DNA from: CBDUEV01 sp965366365
GTDB taxonomy: Bacteria > Actinomycetota > Acidimicrobiia > Spongiisociales > JAENVV01
Assembly (NCBI GenBank): GCA_965366365.1
Contig: CBDUEV010000038.1
Span: 1-26,561, forward strand
Reading direction: 5' to 3'
Length of the DNA: 26,561 nt
This document shows, one piece after another, positions 7,233-13,776 of the stretch (positions are counted from its first letter, which is position 1; every line of letters begins with the position of its first letter). The translations under genes were made by a program, and so were the position numbers. Under the pieces are notes generated by a model. It was not told the DNA's origin. It worked only from the letters and a program-made list of their open reading frames with translations, and did not search any database.

Positions 7233-8078
7233 ATGCCTGGCCTACTTGCGTTCCACGCTCACCCAGATGACGAGGTCACCTCCACCGGAGGGATCCTCGC
7301 CAAATACGCCGCGGCAGGCGAACAAGTCGTGGTGGTCACCGCCACCGACGGCGCCGAAGGCGAGATCCACAACTACGACAACCCCGATGAACTCAAGTCG
7401 AAGCTCGTCGAGATGAGGGCTGTGGAGGTCGAGGATGCTCTGCGCATCCTCGGAGTACAGCACCACGCTTTCCTGGGATACCGCGATTCGGGAATGATGG
7501 GAACCGACTCCAACACCCACGAGGATTGCTTCTGGCAGGCCGACTTCATGGAAGCCACCGGACGGCTGATCCGGCTCATTCGGAAGCACAAGCCTGAAGT
7601 GCTCGTGATCTATGACCCATTCGGCGGGTACGGACATCCGGATCACATACAGGTGCACAGGATCGGCGTGGCCGCGTACTGGGGCTGCAACGATCTGAGT
7701 CGCTTCCCGCTCGAAGACGGTGAGGAGGTCTGGAAGCCGCACAAGCTGTATTGGTCGGCCTGGCCCCAGAGCCGGATCCGGGCGATGGCCGACGCCCGGC
7801 TTGCTCAAGGCGCCATCACCGAAGAAGACGCCGAACGGATGCGGCAGGGTGGCACCCCTGACGAAACCATCACCACATGGGTCGACGTGAGAGAGTATTT
7901 CGGGCTGAAGGAAGACGCCTGGCGCGCTCATCGCACTCAGATCCCCGATGACTGGTTCTTCTTTCTGGTTCCCGAGGAGATCCGACCGGAGCTGTTCGGA
8001 CGCGAGACCTTCGTGCGGGTCTTCAGCGACGTGGAGGCGCCCGCTCGCGAAGAAGATCTCTTCGCCGGCCTTCGCTGA
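7233..8078 (+). CDS. PIG-L family deacetylase (MshB/Mca-like)
   Basis: A 281-residue zinc-dependent N-acetylglucosaminyl-type deacetylase or amidase. The AHPDDE motif (His10, Asp12/Asp13, Glu14) and GGYGHPDHIQVH (residues 131-142, with His138 as the expected third zinc ligand) are intact, as is the RDSGMMGTD block (84-92) shared with the mycothiol enzymes MshB and Mca. MshB deacetylates GlcNAc-inositol and Mca cleaves mycothiol S-conjugates; length and motifs fit either, and other amino-sugar or thiol substrates are possible. It heads a compact operon: the first methyltransferase starts directly after its TGA. That neighbour suggests the freed amine, or another site on the same molecule, is then methylated (inference). 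Confidence 0.9.
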   Translation: MPGLLAFHAHPDDEVTSTGGILAKYAAAGEQVVVVTATDGAEGEIHNYDNPDELKSKLVEMRAVEVEDALRILGVQHHAFLGYRDSGMMGTDSNTHEDCFWQADFMEATGRLIRLIRKHKPEVLVIYDPFGGYGHPDHIQVHRIGVAAYWGCNDLSRFPLEDGEEVWKPHKLYWSAWPQSRIRAMADARLAQGAITEEDAERMRQGGTPDETITTWVDVREYFGLKEDAWRAHRTQIPDDWFFFLVPEEIRPELFGRETFVRVFSDVEAPAREEDLFAGLR

Positions 8079-8930
8079 GTGGTTTTGATGGGCCCAGCGG
8101 CAGAGCATTGGCGTCGCCAGCTGGAGGCATGGAGAATCCCCCAGCCCCTGCTCGACCAGGTGACCGAGTCCCCGTACTCCTGGCCGGTCTCGCTGTGGAA
8201 GCGTCGTGATCGCTCAGTCCGGATGACGCCCACCATGGATCGCATCCTCGCCCTCGAACCCGCCTCCGTCCTCGATATCGGAGCGGGGGTGGGGGGAAGC
8301 TGTCTGCCGTTGGCCGAGCGGGGTGTCGCCGTCACCGCGCTCGAACGAGACGAGGGAATGGCCGATGGTCTTCGTGACCTGGCTCGGGAGAAGGGGCTGT
8401 CCGTCTCGGTTGTGAACGGAGCGTGGCCGGAGGATCAGGCCTCCGTCGGTCGGTTCGATATCGTGACCGCCAGCCACGTCGTTCACAACGTCCCCGACTT
8501 GGGGCCCTTCCTGCTGGCGATGGAGGCGCACGCATCCCGAGCGGTGGTGATCCAGGAGTTCTCGGTACACCCATGGGCTCACCTCGGTCCTTACTACCGG
8601 GCGCTGCACGACCTGGAGCGCCCGACCGGCCCGACCGACCGGGACCTGGCAGCAGTGATCGAGGAGGTGCTCGGGGTGGTGCCGGTTGTCGAATCCTGGC
8701 ATCAGGACCGGCCGGTCACGTACCAATCATGGGACGAGCTGCTCGACTTCTACGGCCGCCGCCTGGTGCTCCCGGAGCGTCGACGCTCCGAACTCCGCCC
8801 CCTCTTGGAGGCGGACTTCGAAGAGACTGCCGACGGGCTCCAAGAGAAGGATCGCCGCCGGTCGAAGGTGACCGTGTGGTGGCGAAAAAACCCGGACCCG
8901 AAAAGCGGGGACCGGTCAGGTCCGGGATGA
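8079..8930 (+). CDS. Class I SAM-dependent methyltransferase
   Basis: A 283-residue methyltransferase with Rossmann motif I VLDIGAGVGGSCLPL (residues 64-78), the acidic end of beta-2 in VTALERDEGMADGL, and motif IV-like FDIVTASHVVHNVPD, where a HVVHNVPD reading is usual for small-molecule enzymes. The N-terminal ~45 residues are rich in Trp and may cap the active site. The GTG at 8079 directly abuts the PIG-L stop (no gap); an ATG 9 nt later is the alternative, and neither has a Shine-Dalgarno, which fits translational coupling. The C-terminus is Pro/Gly/Asp-rich and encoded by an inverted repeat at 8891-8926. Substrate unknown; co-expression with PIG-L points to a shared small molecule. Confidence 0.87.
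   Translation: MVLMGPAAEHWRRQLEAWRIPQPLLDQVTESPYSWPVSLWKRRDRSVRMTPTMDRILALEPASVLDIGAGVGGSCLPLAERGVAVTALERDEGMADGLRDLAREKGLSVSVVNGAWPEDQASVGRFDIVTASHVVHNVPDLGPFLLAMEAHASRAVVIQEFSVHPWAHLGPYYRALHDLERPTGPTDRDLAAVIEEVLGVVPVVESWHQDRPVTYQSWDELLDFYGRRLVLPERRRSELRPLLEADFEETADGLQEKDRRRSKVTVWWRKNPDPKSGDRSGPG
8891..8926. repeat. Inverted repeat at the junction of the two methyltransferase genes
   Basis: CCCGGACC (8891-8898) and GGTCCGGG (8919-8926) are perfect 8-bp arms; an inner CCCG-AAAAG-CGGG hairpin sits between. The structure ends 7 nt before the next start codon and could influence translation of the second methyltransferase or mRNA stability. Confidence 0.4.
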
Positions 8931-8933
8931 GGG

Positions 8934-9548
8934 ATGGCGACTGAGCGACAACGGCATTGGGACGCCGTCTACCAGGTGGATCCCAGCACCAAGAAGTGGC
9001 ACCAGGACTTCCCTGCCCAGTCACTCGCCATGCTGCGCATGGCAGGGGCGGGGCCCACGGCCGCCGTGGTGGATGTTGGCGGCGGCGCTTCCCGGTTCGC
9101 CGAGCATCTGGTCGACCTCGGTTATGACGACGTGACGGTGCTCGACATATCTCCGCTGGGCATGGCACACGCCCAGCGACACCTCGGCGAACGCGCCGAT
9201 CGCGTCGAGTGGCTCGTCGCCGACGCCACCCGCTACCGGTTCACGAGAACCTTCGACGTGTGGCACGACAGGGCGGTCTTTCACTTCCTCGCCGATGAGG
9301 TGGATCGTCATCGTTACCTGGACCGGATGCGCGCCGCCGTGGCGCCAGGTGGCTACACCATCGTGGCGACGTTTGGTCCGGAGGCGCCGGAATACTGCAG
9401 CGGGCTGCCGGTTGCCCGATACAGTGCCGACGATCTGGTGAAGGCCATCGGCGGAGGCTTCGACGCCATGAAAGTCGCCGAAGAGCTGCATGTGACGCCC
9501 GGCGGGGATACGCAACCCTTCACCTGGGCGCTGCTTCGCCGAACGTGA
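8934..9548 (+). CDS. Class I SAM-dependent methyltransferase (YjhP-like small family)
   Basis: A 204-residue enzyme, unlike the preceding methyltransferase in sequence. It shows HWDAVYQ near the N-terminus, motif I AAVVDVGGGASRFAEHL (44-60), DDVTVLDISPLGMAHA, the highly typical FDVWHDRAVFHFLADEVDRHRYL block and APGGYTIVATFGPEAPEYCSGLPVARY. This combination defines a widespread but uncharacterised methyltransferase group that may act on small metabolites or thiols. The ATG at 8934 lies 3 nt after the stop of the first methyltransferase. The ABC-F gene 42 nt downstream has its own leaderless promoter, so this is probably the last gene of the operon. Confidence 0.88.
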   Translation: MATERQRHWDAVYQVDPSTKKWHQDFPAQSLAMLRMAGAGPTAAVVDVGGGASRFAEHLVDLGYDDVTVLDISPLGMAHAQRHLGERADRVEWLVADATRYRFTRTFDVWHDRAVFHFLADEVDRHRYLDRMRAAVAPGGYTIVATFGPEAPEYCSGLPVARYSADDLVKAIGGGFDAMKVAEELHVTPGGDTQPFTWALLRRT

Positions 9549-9575
9549 GTTGTCCTCCACGGGCCGGAAACTGGC

Positions 9576-9581
9576 TACCCT
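9576..9581 (+). promoter_or_regulatory. -10 box of the ABC-F gene
   Basis: TACCCT, 9 nt before the ATG at 9591, in the 42-nt spacer after the methyltransferase gene. Predicts a leaderless or near-leaderless mRNA. Confidence 0.5.
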
Positions 9582-9590
9582 CTCCTCCTC

Positions 9591-11189
9591 ATGCTGCTCG
9601 TGCGCGACGTTCGCATCGAGGCCGGCGTCCGAGTTCTCCTCGACGAAGCCTCCTTTACCCTTCAGCCCGGCGACAAGGTCGGCTTGGTGGGCCGGAACGG
9701 CGCGGGCAAATCGACGTTGATGAAGGCGCTGGTGGGGGAGACCAGCCCGGCCGGTGGGACGATCATGCGCACTGGCACCCTCGCTTACTTCTCCCAGGAA
9801 GCGGCGCTGCCCACCATGGATCATCCCGAGACCACTGCCCTGGAACGTGTCCTGGCAGCCCGGGATGTCGGGGGAATGCAACGGCGAATCGAGGAAGCTC
9901 GGCTTCGTATCGAGGCCGCCGAAGGTGAAACTCAGGACCGCGCCGTTGCTCGGTTCGCCCGACTCCAGGACGAGTTCGATTCCGCCGGCGGCTACGTCCT
10001 CGAGGCCGAGGCCAAACAAATCGCCGCCTCGGTCGGAATCGGCAACGACGAGCTGCATCAGCCCGTGGTGTCGATGTCCGGTGGACAGCGGCGCCGCGTC
10101 GAGCTGGCGCGCATCCTCTTCTCCGACACCGACATCATGGTGCTCGACGAGCCGACCAACCATCTGGATCTGGACGCCAAAGCCTGGCTGATGGATTACC
10201 TGGCTTCCTACAAGGGTGGCCTGCTGGTGGTGAGCCACGATCTTCCGCTCCTCGATCAGTCCATCACCTCGGTGCTTGCTCTGGACCACGGTTTGCTCGA
10301 GGCGTACCGAGGCAACTACTCGCATTTCTTGACCGAGCGAGAGGCGCGCCGCGAGCAGCGGGAGCGGGAACGTCGGACACAGGATCAGAAGCTGGCCCAA
10401 CTGGAGCACACCATCAGACGGTTCAAGGGCAGCACCGAAAAGATGGCTCGCAAGGCCAAGACGATGGAAACGCGCGCGGACCGACTTCGTAGCGACCTTG
10501 TCGAGGTTCACAAGAAGGGCAAGAAGGTGGCGATGCGATTCCCGCAGCCCGAACCCTCGGGGCGGACACCCATTCGTGCTGAGGGACTGGCCAAGTCGTA
10601 TGGCGACAATCTGGTGTTCGTCGACGTGGATGTGGATACGACCCGCGAGGACCGCTTGATCATCATGGGGCTGAACGGAGCGGGCAAGACGACCCTGCTG
10701 CGCATCATGGCCGGGGTCGAAGAACCGGATCTCGGGTTCGTCGAGATCGGGAAGAAGACCACGATCGGCTATTACGCGCAGGAGCACGAGCAGATTCGCC
10801 CGGGGATTTCGGTCTTCGAGCACATGCGTCTCGTGAGTCCGGAGCCCGACCTTCAGCTGCGAACCCTGCTCGGTCATTTCCTCCTGGCTGACAAGGTTGA
10901 GCAGGATGCCGGCACATTGTCCGGTGGAGAAAAGACAAAGTTGGCCCTGGCTCAGCTCGTCATCAGCCGCCCGAATGTGCTGTTGCTCGACGAGCCCACC
11001 AACAACCTCGATCCCCAGGCCAAGGCAGCGCTCGTGCAGGCGCTCCATTCCTACAAAGGAACCATCATCTTCGTGAGCCACGACACCGACTTCGTGGAGC
11101 AGATGAAGCCTGGCCGCGCCATCATGATGCCGGAAGGCACAGCCGATTTCTTCGACGAGTCGATGCTCGATCTGGTGGCGATGGCGTAA
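9591..11189 (+). CDS. ABC-F family ATPase (ribosome-acting, Ettl/Uup-like)
   Basis: A 532-residue soluble protein with two ABC ATPase domains and no membrane domain. Domain 1: Walker A GRNGAGKST (34-42), signature MSGGQRRRVELAR (162-174), Walker B DIMVLDEPTNHLD (181-193). Domain 2: Walker A GLNGAGKTT (360-368), signature LSGGEKTKLALAQ (443-455), Walker B NVLLLDEPTNNLD (462-474). Between them, about residues 249-320, a highly charged Arg/Lys/Glu helical linker forms the P-site tRNA-interaction motif of ABC-F factors. Such proteins bind the ribosomal E-site, as translation factors or, in some cases, antibiotic-resistance proteins; nothing here shows resistance. It has its own promoter and is followed by a gene-free repeat region. 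Confidence 0.93.
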   Translation: MLLVRDVRIEAGVRVLLDEASFTLQPGDKVGLVGRNGAGKSTLMKALVGETSPAGGTIMRTGTLAYFSQEAALPTMDHPETTALERVLAARDVGGMQRRIEEARLRIEAAEGETQDRAVARFARLQDEFDSAGGYVLEAEAKQIAASVGIGNDELHQPVVSMSGGQRRRVELARILFSDTDIMVLDEPTNHLDLDAKAWLMDYLASYKGGLLVVSHDLPLLDQSITSVLALDHGLLEAYRGNYSHFLTEREARREQRERERRTQDQKLAQLEHTIRRFKGSTEKMARKAKTMETRADRLRSDLVEVHKKGKKVAMRFPQPEPSGRTPIRAEGLAKSYGDNLVFVDVDVDTTREDRLIIMGLNGAGKTTLLRIMAGVEEPDLGFVEIGKKTTIGYYAQEHEQIRPGISVFEHMRLVSPEPDLQLRTLLGHFLLADKVEQDAGTLSGGEKTKLALAQLVISRPNVLLLDEPTNNLDPQAKAALVQALHSYKGTIIFVSHDTDFVEQMKPGRAIMMPEGTADFFDESMLDLVAMA

Positions 11190-11342
11190 GCGCCGGGGTC
11201 GGCCATGGGGCGACGGGTCCTCGGTCGTCTTTTGGTTGGCTGGTCGGCGCCAATCGTCGTCTGCGGCGGCCCCGTTCCCGCTGACACTGATGGTGGTGTG
11301 CGGCTACGACCAGCCTCTCTCTCCGAGCCCGGCAACCCGAGA

Positions 11343-11360
11343 GCCGCCGGCGGGGGCGGC
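11343..11360. repeat. GC-rich hairpin in the convergent spacer
   Basis: GCCGCC (11343-11348) pairs with GGCGGC (11355-11360) around a 6-nt loop. Could slow RNA polymerase after the ABC-F gene; no U-tract. Confidence 0.25.
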
Positions 11361-11400
11361 CACGGGCCTTCCCCGTTTCGTCAACGAGGGTGTGCGGACC

Positions 11401-11456
11401 GTGGACCGCCCGCCGTGATTTGCCCGCCTTGACCTGCCCGAGTTGACCTGCCTGGC
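11401..11456. repeat. Degenerate 14-bp tandem repeat, four copies
   Basis: Four successive 14-mers align: GTGGACCGCCCGCC, GTGATTTGCCCGCC, TTGACCTGCCCGAG, TTGACCTGCCTGGC. Neighbouring copies match at about 9-11 of 14 positions, the last two best. No flanking gene or replication protein suggests iterons; origin by slippage or decay of a longer repeat is possible. Confidence 0.5.
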
Positions 11457-11485
11457 GTCGCTCTCCCCTCGAGCCCGGCGACGTG

Positions 11486-11505
11486 GTGACCCCCGGCGGG
11501 GGCAC
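11486..11505. terminator. Strong GC hairpin downstream of the DUF402 gene
   Basis: GTG-A-CCCCC and GGGGG-CAC form an 8-bp stem with one bulged A around GGC. It lies 67 nt past the leftward DUF402 stop. The stem is stable but no U-run follows on either strand. Confidence 0.35.
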
Positions 11506-11572
11506 TCGACTCAGGAGCTGGCGGGTGCGTTCGACGGTGGAGAAATCGCCGGCATCGATGCGTGCGGCCCGG

Positions 11573-12082
11573 TCACCCCGACTGGAGTCGGCTCAACCAG
11601 AGCTCGGAGGGTCCGAACAACGGCGCACGGCGCGCTTCGATAGCCAGGTAGACCTCGGCGGTGGTCGCCCGGGCGCCGGCGACCAGCCAGGGGGGATAGG
11701 CGAGGATGGTCTGATGCTCGAGGAACTCGTCCTCGTCGTCGATCCGCAGCCCGTCGTGCTCCAGCACGACGTCGAGGTCGATGTCGATCATGGAGACGAC
11801 ATCGTCTTCGACCCAGACGGCGGGGGTGATGATGTCGACGTAGTGCGACATCTTCGGGTGGTCATCGCCGTTGTAGATGAGCGTCCACCAGGCGTTCGGC
11901 GCAATGAGCTGCACGAACGGGTGGGCCATGTGTTTGGGTGGGTCATCGCCCTTCTGGATTCGGGTTCCCACCGATGCGCCGAGCCAGACTCCGTACTCGT
12001 CCACGCCAAGCCGGATGAGGTCGTGCCGCCAGTGTGGCGTGTCGGGGTACTTGTAGTACTGGACGGTGGTGGGCGTGGTCAT
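11573..12082 (-). CDS. DUF402 domain-containing protein
   Basis: A 169-residue protein of the DUF402 group (FomD / nucleoside-diphosphatase-like barrel). The opening VQYYKYPDTPHWRHDLIRLG, the VWLGASVGTRIQKG segment, the central WWTLIYNGDD and the WVEDDVVSMIDIDLDVVLE acidic block that supplies metal-binding Asp residues are all typical. Characterised relatives hydrolyse phosphoanhydride or nucleotide-linked substrates (FomD hydrolyses CMP-phosphonate); the substrate of this one is unknown. The ATG at 12082 is 8 nt after a TAACGT box. It is a single-gene unit, divergent from the AlkD-NUDIX pair across 150 bp that carry an 18-bp direct repeat. Confidence 0.85.
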   Translation of the reverse strand: MTTPTTVQYYKYPDTPHWRHDLIRLGVDEYGVWLGASVGTRIQKGDDPPKHMAHPFVQLIAPNAWWTLIYNGDDHPKMSHYVDIITPAVWVEDDVVSMIDIDLDVVLEHDGLRIDDEDEFLEHQTILAYPPWLVAGARATTAEVYLAIEARRAPLFGPSELWLSRLQSG

Positions 12083-12090
12083 GAAATGGG

Positions 12091-12096
12091 ACGTTA
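12091..12096 (-). promoter_or_regulatory. Leaderless-type -10 box of the DUF402 gene
   Basis: TAACGT on the minus strand, 8 nt from the ATG at 12082. Confidence 0.5.
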
Positions 12097-12151
12097 CCGG
12101 AAGGTGCCAGGGCGGGGCGCCTCCCGTCCCGGGCACGGGGCGCCCGGGTCG

Positions 12152-12212
12152 CCTGGTCTTGGACCGGCTGGCTGCGGAACGCCCGGCCTCCCGTCCTGGT
12201 CTCGGACCGGCT
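12152..12212. repeat. 18-bp direct repeat in the DUF402/AlkD divergent promoter
   Basis: CCTGGTCTTGGACCGGCT (12152-12169) and CCTGGTCTCGGACCGGCT (12195-12212) differ at one base and are 43 bp apart. Each contains a GGTC-N3-GACC mini-palindrome. The second copy covers the expected -35 area of the AlkD promoter, so these could be paired regulator sites. A short CCTCCCGTCC also recurs upstream of each region. Confidence 0.5.
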
Positions 12213-12220
12213 TCCCCGTG

Positions 12221-12226
12221 TAGCGT
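12221..12226 (+). promoter_or_regulatory. Leaderless-type -10 box of the AlkD-NUDIX operon
   Basis: TAGCGT with a 7-nt gap to the ATG at 12234. Confidence 0.55.
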
Positions 12227-12233
12227 CCAGGTC

Positions 12234-12926
12234 ATGGTGGACACGGAAGCATGCACCGGCTGGGTGGCTGATGAGCTGGCGAAACGGGCGGATCCGGTGC
12301 GCGCCTCCTCGATGGCCGCCTACATGAAGACCGATATGCCGTTCTATGGCGTGGGACGGGACGGCATGAAGCCGATTCTCCGGGATCTGTTCCGGCGATA
12401 TCCGGTGGAGTCGGCCGGCGACTACGAGCGCCTCGTCCGAGCCCTCTGGGATGGTCCCCACCGTGAGGAGAAGTACATCGCCATCGAGGTCGCCAAGCGA
12501 CATCGTGGGTTCATCACGTTCGATCGGTTGCCGCTCTACCGACAACTCATCACCGATGGAGCCTGGTGGGACTTCGTGGATACCGTGGCTGCCCACCTCG
12601 TGGGACAGGTGCTCCTCGATGATCGGCCCCGGGTGGCGCCGATCATGCGCGAGTGGATCGACGATCCCGATATGTGGGTGCGGCGGACCGCCATTCTCAG
12701 CCAGCTCACTCACAAGGAGAGCACCGACGCCGACATGCTCTTTGAGTTTTGCCTCGCTCGAGCTCACGAGAAGGAGTTCTTCATCCGCAAGGCGATCGGG
12801 TGGTCGCTGCGCCAGTACGCCCGAGTCGCCCCGGACGAGGTGCGTGCCTTCCTGGCGGAGCATCGTGATCGCCTGTCGGGTTTGTCGTTCCGTGAGGCGG
12901 CCAAACATCTGGGGGAGATCGGCTGA
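12234..12926 (+). CDS. AlkD-like DNA alkylation repair protein (DNA glycosylase)
   Basis: A 230-residue all-helical HEAT-like-repeat protein. AlkD removes bulky or charged alkylated purines such as 7-methylguanine and 3-methyladenine as the first step of base excision repair. Conserved active-site elements are visible: ITDGAWWDFVDTVAAHLVG with Trp112 and Asp116 at the same spacing as B. cereus AlkD Trp109/Asp113, DMWVRRTAILSQL with Arg150/151, and FIRKAIGWSLRQYA with Trp190. The ATG at 12234 is supported by the TAGCGT box 7 nt upstream; a longer frame would run through the divergent promoter. The last base of its TGA is the first base of the NUDIX ATG (TGATG), so the two are translated together. 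Confidence 0.93.
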   Translation: MVDTEACTGWVADELAKRADPVRASSMAAYMKTDMPFYGVGRDGMKPILRDLFRRYPVESAGDYERLVRALWDGPHREEKYIAIEVAKRHRGFITFDRLPLYRQLITDGAWWDFVDTVAAHLVGQVLLDDRPRVAPIMREWIDDPDMWVRRTAILSQLTHKESTDADMLFEFCLARAHEKEFFIRKAIGWSLRQYARVAPDEVRAFLAEHRDRLSGLSFREAAKHLGEIG

Positions 12927-13405
12927 TGCCCCCGGTGCGATCTGCCGGGCTGCTGGTTTTTCGCCGCCGGGCGGGCGAGTTGGAGGTGTTGCTGGCCCAC
13001 CCGGGGGGACCCTATTGGGCGAGAAAGGACGACGGCGCCTGGTCGGTTCCGAAAGGCGAGCTCGAGGAGGACGAAGATCCTTTGATGGCTGCCCAACGTG
13101 AGTTTGCCGAGGAGCTCGGTCGCCCCGCCCCCGATGGTGAGCCGATCAGTTTGGGCGAGGTGGTGCAGAAGAACCGGAAGGTGGTGGTCGCCTGGGCGGT
13201 GGAGGGTGATCTCGATCCCGATTCCGTCGTGTCGAACATGTTCGAGATCGAGTGGCCGCCACGTTCCGGTGAGGTCGCCGCGTTCCCCGAGATCGATCGG
13301 GTGGCGTGGTTCGATCCTGTCACCGCCCGGCAGAAGCTGAACCCTGCGCAGGCTGCCTTCATCGATCGCCTGGTCGCCCGCCTCGCTCCGCCCTCCCCAC
13401 CCTGA
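12926..13405 (+). CDS. NUDIX hydrolase
   Basis: A 159-residue NUDIX protein. The complete Nudix box is at residues 44-65 (GELEEDEDPLMAAQ then REFAEELG), matching GX5EX7REUXEEXG, so the metal site is intact. The preceding WSVPKG is standard. Family members hydrolyse nucleoside diphosphates linked to another moiety (damaged dNTPs, ADP-ribose, dinucleoside polyphosphates). The N-terminal SAGLLVFRRRAGELEVLLAHPGG resembles the Ap4A/8-oxo-dGTP-type group often annotated as predicted NUDIX with a short C-terminus. One-base overlap with AlkD suggests a shared role in dealing with alkylated or oxidised nucleotides (inference). Confidence 0.93.
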   Translation: MPPVRSAGLLVFRRRAGELEVLLAHPGGPYWARKDDGAWSVPKGELEEDEDPLMAAQREFAEELGRPAPDGEPISLGEVVQKNRKVVVAWAVEGDLDPDSVVSNMFEIEWPPRSGEVAAFPEIDRVAWFDPVTARQKLNPAQAAFIDRLVARLAPPSPP

Positions 13406-13417
13406 GCGCGTTTTTCC

Positions 13418-13470
13418 GCGAACCCTGGGTTCCTGACCGCCAAAAACAACGTCGCGAACCCTGGGTTCGC
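13418..13470. repeat. Duplicated GAACCC-T-GGGTTC palindrome, possible bidirectional terminator
   Basis: GCGAACCCTGGGTTC occurs at 13418-13432 and again, extended to the perfect palindrome GCGAACCCTGGGTTCGC, at 13454-13470. Both copies lie in the 73-nt gap between convergent NUDIX and TfoX_C genes. On the minus strand the 17-nt hairpin is followed 7 nt later by TTTTT, fitting a terminator for the korAB-TfoX operon; a TTTTT also precedes the first copy on the plus strand. The exact repetition also fits a REP-like element. Confidence 0.6.
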
Positions 13471-13478
13471 AGGTCTTG

Positions 13479-13745
13479 CTACTCAGCGTGGGAAGAGCCG
13501 GCATCGGTCAGCTCGGCGAGGAGCGTCTCTTTGACTCCCGGGGGGAGACTGGTCCACGACGTGTCGAGCAGAGCGCCTTCCAAGGCGTACAGGAGCACTC
13601 TCGTCACGCCATCGAACTGGTCACGGATCATCCTGTACGCCGCCACCGCACCGACCCGGTCGAGATCGTGAGGCGTGGCGATCCCGACGAACCGAAGCTG
13701 GTCGGCCGAGACCGGACCGAGATTCCTGAGCTCCTCCAGTTGCAT
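13479..13745 (-). CDS. TfoX C-terminal domain protein
   Basis: An 88-residue protein consisting only of a TfoX_C-type helical domain: LEELRNLGPVSADQLRFVGI (helix-hairpin-helix-like opening), TPHDLDRVGAVAAYRMIRD, VLLYALEGALLDTSWTSLPPGVKETLLAEL. In gamma-proteobacteria TfoX/Sxy activates competence genes, but stand-alone TfoX_C proteins in actinobacteria have no proven function, and the HhH-like helices may bind DNA. ATG 13745 is preferred over the TTG directly before it. It follows korB by 31 nt on the same strand, so it is probably co-transcribed, though a functional link to 2-oxoglutarate oxidation is not obvious. Confidence 0.8.
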   Translation of the reverse strand: MQLEELRNLGPVSADQLRFVGIATPHDLDRVGAVAAYRMIRDQFDGVTRVLLYALEGALLDTSWTSLPPGVKETLLAELTDAGSSHAE

Positions 13746-13776
13746 CAACGGTCGACAGCTGGTTGGCAGGTTTTGG

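Larger units (their letters stand above)
11190..11572. other. Gene-free convergent spacer with several repeats
   Basis: The 383-nt gap between the ABC-F and DUF402 gene ends contains only short, arginine/proline-rich reading frames with no start signals or family resemblance, so I see no gene. It does contain a 14-bp degenerate tandem repeat (11401-11456) and two GC-rich hairpins (11343-11360 and 11486-11505), listed separately. Confidence 0.6.

Noticed and set aside
9021..11081. A 686-codon open frame antisense to the second methyltransferase and ABC-F genes
   Set aside because: It mirrors genuine conserved genes, is His/Gly/Val-rich without domain motifs, and such long antisense frames are common in GC-rich DNA.
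9591..11189. Antibiotic-resistance ABC-F
   Set aside because: The interdomain linker and the lack of neighbouring resistance or biosynthesis genes give no support over a housekeeping ribosome factor.
11205..11432. Short frames in the convergent spacer (75 and 60 codons)
   Set aside because: No ribosome-binding site or TANNNT box, low-complexity composition, and they run through the tandem repeat.
11401..11456. CRISPR array or plasmid iterons
   Set aside because: The 14-bp units are too short and contiguous (no spacers) for CRISPR, and no cas or replication gene is near.
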